Source: Clostridium_AM sp964554365 (GTDB lineage: Bacteria > Bacillota > Clostridia > Clostridiales > Clostridiaceae). From it: a DNA stretch of 36,556 nucleotides. The DNA lies in contig CAZKOJ010000020.1 in assembly GCA_964554365.1 (NCBI GenBank), positions 1 through 36,556 of the forward strand, given 5' to 3'. Shown here piece after piece: positions 25,356 through 33,616 of this stretch (the stretch's first letter is position 1; every line of letters begins with the position of its first letter). Made by a program: the position numbers and the translations under genes. The notes under the pieces were generated by a model that did no database searches, was not told where the DNA came from, and was given only the letters and a program-made list of their open reading frames with translations.

Positions 25356-26963
25356 CTATAAATTTTTCAGTTCTCTTAGAGCCTTCAAAATTTCCTTATA
25401 CTCTGTGTCTAATTTTTCCACATCGTCATTTTTAGAAGTCATAGAAAGCCTTCCAAGTACTCCAGATAATCGGTTTTCAAGAATCATTTTCTGCATTTCC
25501 AACCCATTTTTGTCTATATTTTTTTTCTTGTTTAAAATTTGAAGAAACTCATCATAATTGCCATCATACATTGAAATTTTATGATTTTCTATAACCATTG
25601 TCTTATTTGCAATCTTATTTATAAATCTTCTATCATGGGAAACAAATAAAACTGTTCCCTTATATTCAGAAAACATTTTTTCTAAAGCTTCAACGGAGTA
25701 AATGTCAAGATAATTTGTAGGCTCATCTAATATTAATGTGTTTACATCACTTAAAATAATTTTTACAAAGGATACTTTAACCTTTTCTCCGCCACTTAAA
25801 ACAGATACCTTTTTATAAACATCCTGGCTTTTAAAAAGCAGTCTACCTAACATAATTCTTACAAAGGTTTCATCATAAATACTGCTATCCATAACATTTT
25901 TGAGTATAGTTTTAGTTTCATCTAGTATACTAAGATTTTGACTAAAATAACCTATTTTTAATGCATTTGAAGTTACTATTTCTTCTTCACCATTTAAAAT
26001 CATTTTTATAAGAGTAGTTTTTCCACAACCATTGGGACCCATTAAGGCTACTTTACTACCATTATATATTTGAAAAAATGCATTTTTAAATATACTTTTT
26101 TTATCAAAATTTTTATTTATATTTTTGCCTTCTATTAGAATTTTACTATAAACTCCTTCAGCGTCTTTAATATCTAATTTTATTTCTTCTAAATCTTTTG
26201 GTTTTTCATTTACTTTTAGTCTATTTAATCTTGCTTCTAAAGCTTTAGCTGATCTATCTAAATTTCTTCTTGCTTTCTGATCTCCCATTTTATGAAGTCT
26301 AGCTTCAGAATTACCCATTCTTTTTGGTGCTTTTCTAATAGAACTAGATTTTCCCTTTGTTTCATCTATAGATATTTCAATTTTCTTTTTTTCTCTAATA
26401 TACTCATCATATTCAGCTTGTAAAGTTATTTTTTCTAACTGCTTTTGTTCAATATATTGACTATAGTTTCCGTTATATAATTTGATTTTCCCATTGTTTA
26501 ATTCAAAAATTTTATTACACACATTATCCAATAATTCTCTGTCATGGGATACAATCAAAATAGAACCTTTGTAATTTTTTAGTTTTTTTTCAAGCATTTT
26601 AATTCCAGCTATGTCAAGGTTAGAAGTTGGCTCATCAGCAAAAATCATACTGCTATTTTCATTAAATGCATTTTGAATTTTAAGCTTTGTTTTTTCACCA
26701 CCACTTAATGTGTTTTTTTCATTTTCCGAAATGTTTTGTGGCTCATCTATTTGAGTTATATAAGAATAACTTCCATACATTTTTATTGAACCTTCATCAC
26801 AAGAACATTTACTAGAAAGTATATTTAATAAGGTGGTTTTTCCAACACCGTTTATACCTACAATACCTATTTTATCTTCACTATAAACTAATAAATTATC
26901 AATTTCTAAAATTACTCTATCACTATAATATTTTTTCACTTTATTTATTTCCAATAATAACAT
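25356..26963 (-). CDS. ABC-F ribosomal protection protein, Vga/CplR-like
   Basis: Cytoplasmic protein of 535 residues with two nucleotide-binding domains and no membrane part. Domain 1: Walker A GINGVGKTT, signature LSGGEKTK, Walker B IFADEPTSNLD. Domain 2: GPNGCGKTT, LSGGEKVK, LILDEPTNYLD. Domain 1 is short between Walker A and the signature, as in Vga-type proteins. The linker (about 180-270) has SSIRKAPKRMGNSEARLHKM, typical of the antibiotic-resistance branch that displaces lincosamides, pleuromutilins and streptogramins A from the ribosome. The likely role is intrinsic low-level resistance; the exact drug range depends on the linker tip and cannot be read by eye. The ATG follows GGAGGGGA, which can be hidden by pairing in the leader (separate entry). 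Confidence 0.9.
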   Translation of the reverse strand: MLLLEINKVKKYYSDRVILEIDNLLVYSEDKIGIVGINGVGKTTLLNILSSKCSCDEGSIKMYGSYSYITQIDEPQNISENEKNTLSGGEKTKLKIQNAFNENSSMIFADEPTSNLDIAGIKMLEKKLKNYKGSILIVSHDRELLDNVCNKIFELNNGKIKLYNGNYSQYIEQKQLEKITLQAEYDEYIREKKKIEISIDETKGKSSSIRKAPKRMGNSEARLHKMGDQKARRNLDRSAKALEARLNRLKVNEKPKDLEEIKLDIKDAEGVYSKILIEGKNINKNFDKKSIFKNAFFQIYNGSKVALMGPNGCGKTTLIKMILNGEEEIVTSNALKIGYFSQNLSILDETKTILKNVMDSSIYDETFVRIMLGRLLFKSQDVYKKVSVLSGGEKVKVSFVKIILSDVNTLILDEPTNYLDIYSVEALEKMFSEYKGTVLFVSHDRRFINKIANKTMVIENHKISMYDGNYDEFLQILNKKKNIDKNGLEMQKMILENRLSGVLGRLSMTSKNDDVEKLDTEYKEILKALRELKNL

Positions 26964-27057
26964 AAAAAATCCCCTCCATTTTATCTAGAGAGGACATTAA
27001 CCTTGTGTAATCATGTTCAGAAAATATATTTAAAACCGTATTTATGTACAAAAACAT
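26941..27057 (-). CDS. Possible leader peptide overlapping the ABC-F start
   Basis: A 38-codon frame starts at ATG 27057, reads MFLYINTVLNIFSEHDY, then TRLMSSLDKMEGIFYVIIG, and stops 22 nt inside the ABC-F gene in another frame. It runs straight through the anti-Shine-Dalgarno segment and the ABC-F ribosome binding site, so a ribosome moving along it would open or block that structure. Translated leaders are usual for resistance ABC-F genes. Against it: no clear ribosome binding site before this ATG. Speculative. Confidence 0.3.
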   Translation of the reverse strand: MFLYINTVLNIFSEHDYTRLMSSLDKMEGIFYVIIGNK

Positions 27058-27140
27058 AAGTTTTTAATTCTTATACAAAAATATGATATATATATAGATA
27101 AACATAAAAATAAAGATATACGCTAAAATTAATCCTCTCC
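26970..27140 (-). promoter_or_regulatory. Attenuator-like leader of the ABC-F gene with mutually exclusive pairings
   Basis: Three minus-strand segments compete. Segment 1 is GGAGAGGA (27140-27133), segment 2 is TCCTCTCT (26994-26987), and segment 3 is the ribosome binding site GGAGGGGA (26977-26970), 6 nt before the ATG. Segment 2 can pair over 8 positions with either segment 1 (one G-U) or segment 3 (two G-U). Pairing 2-3 would hide the ribosome binding site; pairing 1-2 would free it. A candidate promoter lies further upstream (TTGTTA, 18 nt, TATAGA, around 27280-27250). Drug-induced ribosome stalling as the switch is inferred from the family. The rest of 27141-27344 shows no gene. Confidence 0.55.
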
Positions 27141-27344
27141 AGAATATTAACAAACGCAACAAAAAAACCTTAATAACTAGTATTTTCAAAAATAAATTTC
27201 GGTTGTTTTGTAACTAAAGCTTGTTCTAAAAAAGGATTAAATTCTCATTAGTCTATACCTTACCCTTTCATATATTAACAAAATTATTATATACATGAAC
27301 TATACTACTATATTCAACTTTAATCAATAAATTTCTAAACCCTA

Positions 27345-28886
27345 CTAGCCACCTAAATAGCTAAAGTGCATATAATCTTTTGAATTTGGGAAATTACCTC
27401 CCCAGTCCCAGCCATATTTCTGAAATACTTTAACAACTTCTGGTGTAATAGAGTATGGGTCATTGTAAGGCTTATAATACTTCCCAACTTGCTGCTTCAC
27501 TTTTCCATCTTTATCTAATTGGATATAATAATTTTCATCTGGATTTATATCAATAGCAGCACCAGCTGGATGATTAATACATGGGTCCATGTCCCTAAAT
27601 CCTCCAGCATCCTTAATTATAAATTTCTCTGGAAGATTATATATTTCACCAAAAATTTGCTTTACATCGGCTGATAATTTTTTATTAACTTGGATATTTT
27701 TACTTACAGTTTTCTTTCCCTTGCTTTTGTCATTTTTATCTACATAATCCCATACCTTAACAGTAGCAACTTCTATGTTCGCCAATTTTGACTCTTTGCT
27801 AATATACTGCCAATTACCATCTACTTTAGCAAATTTACCGCTCTTTTCATCATCACCAATAAGAAACTTTCTTCTATCGGCTATATAACTAGGCTTACTG
27901 TTGTTATCATTTACCACTGAGGATTGCTTAAATAAACTATTAACTGCTTGTATAGGCAATACACCTTCTCCTCCTAGTATAACGTTATTCCCAATAGATT
28001 TACCAGATAATAACTCTCTCATATCATTATTACTAGCATTACTAGCAAATATTATTGGATTGCCATTTTTAACTGACAAACCTATACCACTTAGTGCATC
28101 TGCAAAACCTTCTCCAGATGTTATATAAACAGTATTAAAATTCATACTTGATTGAAAACTACTTATAATATTTTTATTTAAAGAATAACGGGTATTACCA
28201 GATATTCTTTTAACATTAGGAAATTTATTAGCAACTGCTTCTGATATTACAGTTGTATCTCCTAATACATATGTTGTTTTTATATTATGATATTTAAGAT
28301 AAGTCTGTACTGAACTTGCCACTTTATCTTTAGAAACTAATATTACTGGAATATTATTAATACCTGATATTGGTGCTACTGATAAAGCACCCCCAAAATC
28401 CTCACCATTTGATATAATGATTTCACTTACATTTCCAAGCTCTCCTGCTGTTTTAATAGATGTTGCATACCTATCTTCTCCAGCTAATCTTTGTAAGGTA
28501 TAACCATTTTGTTTAAGTGAATTTTCAATACTTTTTGAAACCACACCAACTCCACCTAGTATTATTATATGCTTAGTATTTAGTCTTTTTAACTCACTTA
28601 CTAATATAGGGTTGTCCTTTAATGAATTGCCATTTACTAGTAATATAGGTGCATTATATTTATGAGACAAAGCTGATGCTCCTAGTGCATCTGGATAATT
28701 TTCACCATTTGCTATAATAACGTTTTCTGAAGTAGTCCACCCATTCATTGAAATTTCTTTGCAAGTATCGTAACGGGTTTGTCCAGCTAATCTTTTTGTT
28801 GTATTGTCTGCTTTTACATTATTTATAAATAATCCTGTGATTAAAATTGATAACCCTATTAATGTTAGAATTTTCCTTTTGCTCAT
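27345..28886 (-). CDS. CWB2-anchored M15 family peptidoglycan peptidase
   Basis: Secreted protein of 513 residues. A signal peptide (1-26, ILTLIGLSILITGLFINNVKA) is followed by three cell-wall-binding type 2 repeats at about 30-120, 125-215 and 225-320, each with the RLAG/RISG..RY start and an IILGGxGVxS-like end; in clostridia these bind surface polymers without a covalent anchor. A linker leads to a D,D-carboxypeptidase/L,D-peptidase-like M15 domain (about 395-513), with zinc ligands His439 and Asp446 in HPAGAAIDIN and His507 in DYMHF, plus WDWGGNF. It probably trims stem peptides in the wall. The start has AAGGAG. It is monocistronic, next to the cobalamin module but ahead of it only by position. 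Confidence 0.92.
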   Translation of the reverse strand: MSKRKILTLIGLSILITGLFINNVKADNTTKRLAGQTRYDTCKEISMNGWTTSENVIIANGENYPDALGASALSHKYNAPILLVNGNSLKDNPILVSELKRLNTKHIIILGGVGVVSKSIENSLKQNGYTLQRLAGEDRYATSIKTAGELGNVSEIIISNGEDFGGALSVAPISGINNIPVILVSKDKVASSVQTYLKYHNIKTTYVLGDTTVISEAVANKFPNVKRISGNTRYSLNKNIISSFQSSMNFNTVYITSGEGFADALSGIGLSVKNGNPIIFASNASNNDMRELLSGKSIGNNVILGGEGVLPIQAVNSLFKQSSVVNDNNSKPSYIADRRKFLIGDDEKSGKFAKVDGNWQYISKESKLANIEVATVKVWDYVDKNDKSKGKKTVSKNIQVNKKLSADVKQIFGEIYNLPEKFIIKDAGGFRDMDPCINHPAGAAIDINPDENYYIQLDKDGKVKQQVGKYYKPYNDPYSITPEVVKVFQKYGWDWGGNFPNSKDYMHFSYLGG

Positions 28887-29001
28887 GATTTTTCTCCTTG
28901 ATTTTCTAATTTTTCAGTTCTTATTTAATATATCGTCTAATAAATGAATTTTAACACCCCTTAGGTATTATTTTAAATTTTAATCACGTAACTACTGTAA
29001 A

Positions 29002-29042
29002 TAAAAGGCCAAGCATACATAATTAGTATGCTTGGCCTTTTA
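29002..29042 (-). terminator. Strong intrinsic terminator ending the cobalamin-controlled unit
   Basis: Perfect 17-bp stem TAAAAGGCCAAGCATAC / GTATGCTTGGCCTTTTA with a 7-nt loop, 30 nt past the stop codon of the 947-residue protein. The minus strand ends in a U-run. Confidence 0.92.
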
Positions 29043-29071
29043 TTAAAACTTTTAAGAAAGGAATCATTATA

Positions 29072-31915
29072 CTATTTATTTACAACGGGTATTTCTATAA
29101 TATCTGAAATAGGTGTCCTTTCTTCTAGTCCGTTACATATAAATGCCTTAACTGTACATCCACCTTGTTGTGGTAATTTTAATGTAACTTTTAGGTTAAC
29201 ACTTTTTAAAGCATCTATATTTTGTTCTGACGCTCCATACTTTATAAGAGATCCATTATTGTCATATACACCTGCTATAAGCGTAACTTTTTTAGCTTTA
29301 TCACTCTTATTTGCAGCTTGTATAGTTATTTTAGCATCATTATCCAATTTAAATTGTTTTTCTTCTGTTAAATTACTAATTTCTAATGTTTTATCAATAT
29401 TTGTATCATCCTTACCTTCTCCATCTACTGCTTTTTGTGCTGCAGCAAGTTTTGCCTTCGTGCTTTCTTTAATAGAAGCTTTTTTAGCACCGCTTAGAGC
29501 ATTATATAGAATTTGTGCTGCATCAACCTGTGCATTATTAGCAACGGTGATGGTGTTTGGTAATGCTGCTATAGCATTATTTACAGGTACAGTGGAATCT
29601 TTAACATCAGTGCAGTTAAAAATGCTATTTCGTCCTTCATAGGATCTTACAAGAGAATCTAAACCTCTACACATTTGTGTAGGTTCGTAAGTCATTTTTT
29701 CAAATATGGTAGTACCTTCTTTGATATTATAGAATTCTAATGCGCCATCTAAAATACTTTTGCCATTTTTAATATATTTTTCATCAAAAATGTCCCCATG
29801 GGCCATTCCTAGAGTTATATATACCTGGGCATTGGTCCATGGATTATTATAAGTATAACCCCCATAGAAGGAACCTTTATAGGTTTGTGCGTTTGAGAAT
29901 TGATCAAATGCATGCTCCATGGCTTGTTTTACATCATAGTACTTGTCACCTTCTTTTGCATTTGGGTCATAGTAAGCTGCAATAGGTTGAAATGCCATAA
30001 CCCACATATCACCAACCGTATTACCTGATACTGTGGAGCCATCAGCTCCTGTTGCACCATGTGTATTTTTAGCCCACTCATGTATTCTAGCCTCCTTATC
30101 AATACGATTCCCATCCTGTGGAACAGCATAATTATAAGAATTTAGTGCAAACACTGCATACTGGTCTGCAAAATACTGTGGTGATGTTTTCGAATAGTCC
30201 TTATTTGAAATAATATCTATTAAATCATAGGCTTCAATATCTCTAGGGTCGTACCCAATAGCAGTAATGGCTAATACTAATTTCTGCCATTCTGTTATCT
30301 TTACATCCTGTTCAGTTATCTCTTCTGATTTCATTTTCTTTAACCCATTCTGTACACTTTTAAACCAGTCATCATAATATCCTGACCTTACTCCTTTATA
30401 GCCAGAACGGGCAGATGAAAATACCTCCCACACATCTGTTATAAATATAATAGTACCTTCTTCTCCTTGACTTGAAGCTTTCTTTCCGCTCCAAGTAAAT
30501 TCAGTTACATCACCCTGTCCAACATTTAACTTACTATAAAGAATATCTTGTGCTTTTTTAGCATTTTCTATCTGCTCTTTTTGCTTATCTGCTGTAGGGC
30601 CTGGAGTTCCGTCATCAAGTATCTTGCCACTTGCAGACAAAACATTACCAAGGATAAATTGATAATCCCCCTTTGTATCATCACAAGTTATTGTAACTTT
30701 GCTAGAATCATTAATTTTTACAGGTACATTTCCAATAGTTGGTGCAGAAAATGTTGCTCCTCCACTATAGCTAGCCTTAACATTGTACTTGCTTATTAAT
30801 TCTTCATTTTGAGTTGTATGCACTATTTTAACCTCTGTTACTGATGCTTTAAGATCTTCAGAGTTATGAGTATCAAAAGGTTTATCAGCCACTATTGGCT
30901 GAACATCCACAGTTACTCTAGTTGGTATCTTCTCTATATTTTCAGGGTTTAAATATGGATACCCACCATTTTTATCAGGATCTATCTTCCAAGTTTTATC
31001 AAAGTCAAAACCCAATGCAGTATAACTGTTTTTATTTTTCATTTCTTCAGTAGTATAACCTACAGGATTTCCACTAGGTTGCTTTGGAGATTGCCACACA
31101 CTTTTATCATATGCACAAGTTGTTGCATCTTCTGGTCCACCTAGACACATAATTGGATTTCCATCCAAACTACCTTCATCTACTCCCAAAAATTTACCAT
31201 AAAAATAACAATGTTCTATGCTTTTACGGGCATTAGCACAAATTCCTGCACGCTTTAGACTTGAAAAAGTTACTTTATTATCAAAAGTAACATTACTGTA
31301 ACAATCCTTTACTTCACCAATTATGGTTTTATAGTTAAAACAAGTGTAATCACAACCAGCTATTCCTGCTATGTACATATTACCTATAGTACCAGTATTT
31401 TGGATTGTACCTGTACTGGAACATTGGCTAATCATTCCAGCAGTTCCATTAGCAATAATTCCATAAGGATAGAGCCTGCTTTTAGATGAAATTATTGAAC
31501 TAGCATCTTCAATAACTACATTAGCATCAATCCTAACATTTTTTACAACCCCATCTTTATCAACAGTTCCAAATAAACCAGACTTTGGATCAGTGTAGTT
31601 ACTTATAGTATGAAACCTACCATCAAAAATACCATTAAAACTTTTATTGGTTTTAAATGAATTTAGCGGTATATCTTTAGTATTATCAATATCCTTAGTA
31701 AGTACAACATGCTGCCCTGAATAATTTATACCCTTATCAATATCACTACGGAATGTATTTAAATCTGCTACAGAGCTAACAGTATAATTTCCATTTGCAT
31801 CCTTATTCAATGAAGGCACCAGTACCTCATCAGCTAGGACAGAATAAGGTGCAAATATAGTTAAAATAAATGTCATAAGTAAGCCTAGGCTCATTTTTCT
31901 CCAGAACTTTTTCAT
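29072..31915 (-). CDS. Large secreted protein with beta-helix-like and alpha/alpha-toroid domains, probable cobalamin-binding partner
   Basis: Protein of 947 residues. Signal peptide 1-28 (ending SVLA). Residues about 40-320 look like a right-handed beta-helix or GLUG-type repeat (FNGIFDGRFHTISNY, GLFGTVDKDGVVKNVRI, several cysteines). About 330-430 is an Ig-like domain. About 445-770 is helical with repeated W/Y-rich pairs (WQKLVLAITAIGYDPRDIEA, YFADQYAVFALNSYNYA, GDMWVMAFQPIAAYYD, NPWTNAQVYITLGMAHGD), the pattern of an alpha/alpha-toroid as in squalene-cyclase-like proteins and the alpha domain of transcobalamin. About 775-845 is a helical spacer and 850-947 a beta-sandwich. No LPXTG, SLH or CWB2 anchor is seen. 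Same strand and next after the DUF4430 gene below the B12 riboswitch. Binding of B12 is inferred. The site is AAAGGAGGG. Confidence 0.8.
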   Translation of the reverse strand: MKKFWRKMSLGLLMTFILTIFAPYSVLADEVLVPSLNKDANGNYTVSSVADLNTFRSDIDKGINYSGQHVVLTKDIDNTKDIPLNSFKTNKSFNGIFDGRFHTISNYTDPKSGLFGTVDKDGVVKNVRIDANVVIEDASSIISSKSRLYPYGIIANGTAGMISQCSSTGTIQNTGTIGNMYIAGIAGCDYTCFNYKTIIGEVKDCYSNVTFDNKVTFSSLKRAGICANARKSIEHCYFYGKFLGVDEGSLDGNPIMCLGGPEDATTCAYDKSVWQSPKQPSGNPVGYTTEEMKNKNSYTALGFDFDKTWKIDPDKNGGYPYLNPENIEKIPTRVTVDVQPIVADKPFDTHNSEDLKASVTEVKIVHTTQNEELISKYNVKASYSGGATFSAPTIGNVPVKINDSSKVTITCDDTKGDYQFILGNVLSASGKILDDGTPGPTADKQKEQIENAKKAQDILYSKLNVGQGDVTEFTWSGKKASSQGEEGTIIFITDVWEVFSSARSGYKGVRSGYYDDWFKSVQNGLKKMKSEEITEQDVKITEWQKLVLAITAIGYDPRDIEAYDLIDIISNKDYSKTSPQYFADQYAVFALNSYNYAVPQDGNRIDKEARIHEWAKNTHGATGADGSTVSGNTVGDMWVMAFQPIAAYYDPNAKEGDKYYDVKQAMEHAFDQFSNAQTYKGSFYGGYTYNNPWTNAQVYITLGMAHGDIFDEKYIKNGKSILDGALEFYNIKEGTTIFEKMTYEPTQMCRGLDSLVRSYEGRNSIFNCTDVKDSTVPVNNAIAALPNTITVANNAQVDAAQILYNALSGAKKASIKESTKAKLAAAQKAVDGEGKDDTNIDKTLEISNLTEEKQFKLDNDAKITIQAANKSDKAKKVTLIAGVYDNNGSLIKYGASEQNIDALKSVNLKVTLKLPQQGGCTVKAFICNGLEERTPISDIIEIPVVNK

Positions 31916-32045
31916 TTAATTCCCTCCTTTAATTTATGAATATTCGATCTATTCAGCGTTTTGTAAGTGATAAACCACTTTCCATAAATGAAACCATATG
32001 TATAATTAATTTTCTATAAAATTTATCTACTTATATTTCATATAT

Positions 32046-32086
32046 AAGAACCTCCATGCTAATTTATTTTTATCATAGAGGTTCTT
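32046..32086. terminator. Hairpin between the two cobalamin-module genes
   Basis: Perfect 9-bp stem AAGAACCTC / GAGGTTCTT with a 23-nt loop. The long T-run is on the plus strand, where no gene reads into it. On the minus strand, the direction of the operon, the stem is followed only by UAUAUAUG. It may be a leaky terminator or a processing hairpin that lowers expression of the downstream 947-residue protein. Confidence 0.5.
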
Positions 32087-32130
32087 TTTTTGCTTTTAAA
32101 TTGCCCTTATAAACTGAAGATAAATTTCAA

Positions 32131-32931
32131 CTATAGGCCTGCTGCTGCAGTATTAACATCAGCTTCTGGACTTTGTAATGTTTGTAATTGAGTCAATGCA
32201 TTAGTATAAGCTGCATCTGTTTTATTTGCATGATTTGCCATTTTGTTTATAAGCACTGTTTTGTTTGCTCTAGGAGTAGTAAAGAACGAATCAGTTGGTG
32301 TATACATCCAATTATACAATCCCTTTCCATTAACAGTTCCATCTGGTAAATAACCTGCTCTTCCTAAATCGCATCCTGCTGCTGCTGAGAACTCCCAACG
32401 AATTACAGCACCATTTGGTAGCTTAGCTAAGCTTGTATCTGCAGTGTAGTAAGTACCAGCGCCATTATTATCTGTATTATTTACTGTAAACATCCAGCCT
32501 GATATACCATTGTATTCTTTTTCTCTTAACCAATTTGAATCAGTTATAATTTTCTGATTTGGCAAATCTGTTCTAAAAACAACACCCTTAGTTGCCTCAT
32601 CAATCTGATTATAAAATTTATATTTATCAAAATTATGTGTAGTATCTGCAAAAGCTGATACATAGTTACCATAAGCACTTGAAACTGCATCTACCTTAGC
32701 AACACCTGCCGCCTGTTTTGTAGCATCTAAAACTGTTTTTGTATCATCAATAGTAACTGCTTTTGGTTGCACAATTGGGGCCTGTCCCAAAACATTTTTT
32801 TCAACATCCACATAAACAGTTTTATCAGCTGCTTGTACACTATTGAAAGTAGATGTAGCCGTTACAGCTCCTAAAGTTAATGCTGTTATACATAAAGTGG
32901 CAAATAATTTGTTTTTTAGTGTTCTAATCAT
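32131..32931 (-). CDS. Secreted DUF4430 (transcobalamin-like C-terminal domain) protein
   Basis: Protein of 266 residues with a signal peptide (1-35, ending SVQAA). The DUF4430 domain (about 37-185) has TVYVDVEKNVLGQAPIVQPK at its start and the hallmark NGISGWMFTVNNTDNN, then LPNGAVIRWEFS. DUF4430 is the fold of the beta domain of human intrinsic factor and transcobalamin, which covers one face of cobalamin. The C-terminal 80 residues are a helical Ala/Asn-rich tail with no sorting signal. It is the first gene after a cobalamin riboswitch and terminator, so it should be made when B12 is scarce. A role as extracellular B12 binder is inferred from fold plus regulation. The start has AAGGAG. Confidence 0.88.
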   Translation of the reverse strand: MIRTLKNKLFATLCITALTLGAVTATSTFNSVQAADKTVYVDVEKNVLGQAPIVQPKAVTIDDTKTVLDATKQAAGVAKVDAVSSAYGNYVSAFADTTHNFDKYKFYNQIDEATKGVVFRTDLPNQKIITDSNWLREKEYNGISGWMFTVNNTDNNGAGTYYTADTSLAKLPNGAVIRWEFSAAAGCDLGRAGYLPDGTVNGKGLYNWMYTPTDSFFTTPRANKTVLINKMANHANKTDAAYTNALTQLQTLQSPEADVNTAAAGL

Positions 32932-33049
32932 TTTTTATACACTCCTTCGAATTTTATTTTTTGTACTTTAAAGGTTTACATAGCTGTCATTTTGTCAATC
33001 AAGTATGTAACTTTTTTAATTTTACCCTTTAGCCTCACCTCCTTTGAAT

Positions 33050-33077
33050 AAAAAAAAGACCCTCTTTCGAAAGTCTT
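33050..33077 (-). terminator. Intrinsic terminator of the cobalamin riboswitch expression platform
   Basis: On the minus strand AAGACTTTC, tetraloop GAAA, GAGGGTCTT form a 9-bp stem (two G-U pairs), then about seven U. It lies between the aptamer and the DUF4430 gene, so control is by premature termination when cobalamin is bound. Confidence 0.85.
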
Positions 33078-33177
33078 GATTGTACGATACGAATTTATCT
33101 CCATGCTAAAAAAGCCAACGTCAACATCGTTCGATACTTGTCTTTCCCTCCGAAAGAATAATAGCATCTATCAGCAA

Positions 33178-33336
33178 CAGGTAGGTCTCCTGGCTCAGAA
33201 TCATCTTACTCCCCATTCCTTCCCAAAGGTTCATTCCTTCAGTGGTTTTTTATGGGTTTCATCTTCTTTACAGTAGCGGGGGCTGCAGTGGAATTTAACC
33301 ACTTTCCCTATTAATTCCCGTAAGGGAAACCTGCTC
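33178..33336 (-). promoter_or_regulatory. Cobalamin (B12) riboswitch aptamer
   Basis: The minus strand carries the conserved blocks in order: GCAGGTTTCCC and GGGAATTAATAGGGAAAG at the 5' side, TGCAGCCCCCGCTACTGT (B12 box core), AACCACTGAAGGAATG, GGGAAGGAATGG, and GAGCCAGGAGACCTACCTG closing the aptamer. This is the long, adenosylcobalamin-type layout. The gene downstream is a DUF4430 protein, not a biosynthetic or BtuB-type gene. Bound cobalamin should favour the terminator at 33050-33077 and shut off the unit. Confidence 0.96.
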
Positions 33337-33362
33337 CAAATATTATTCAATTTTCAATTATT

Positions 33363-33391
33363 ATGTTATATCAAATTTAAGGGTTTGTCAA
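33363..33391 (-). promoter_or_regulatory. Sigma-A-type promoter of the riboswitch transcript
   Basis: Minus strand TTGACA (33391-33386), a 17-nt spacer, and TAACAT (33368-33363), with an overlapping TATAAC two nt earlier. Transcription would start about 20 nt before the aptamer, as needed. Confidence 0.7.
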
Positions 33392-33548
33392 TAAAATTAT
33401 GACATTAATTGATTATTTTGGTATTTGATGTTTCATTTTGGCCACTTAAGTCTAAATGTTGTTTCGTCCATATCTCATTTACTCAAATCCCAGTAGTTAA
33501 CCTCTCTTGAACTTCAATTCTTACAACAACTTAAAATTATTACCTAAA

Positions 33549-33601
33549 GCATCTTCAAAAAAATAACTAGTCAATATTCTGGTTTATTTTTTTGAAGATG
33601 C
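33549..33601 (+). repeat. Extragenic hairpin repeat, copy B (perfect 18-bp stem)
   Basis: Arms GCATCTTCAAAAAAATAA / TTATTTTTTTGAAGATGC pair perfectly around a 17-nt loop CTAGTCAATATTCTGGT. It lies 16 nt beyond the stop of the agr-locus kinase gene and may end its transcript, but the T-run sits inside the stem, unlike the other terminators in the window. Copy A is at 10579-10615. Otherwise 33392-33548 shows nothing I can assign. Confidence 0.7.
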
Positions 33602-33616
33602 CTAACCCATTTATTC

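Noticed and set aside
27168..27200. AATAACTAGTATTTTC as a third copy of the hairpin repeat
   Set aside because: Only about nine bases match and neither the loop nor the stem layout is kept.
29028..29642. 204-codon plus-strand frame
   Set aside because: Antisense to the C-terminal part of the 947-residue secreted protein, which has a signal peptide, ribosome binding site and terminator.
32976..33276. Two frames of 63 and 66 codons on opposite strands around the riboswitch
   Set aside because: They run through the aptamer and its terminator, which explain the conservation; neither has protein-like composition.
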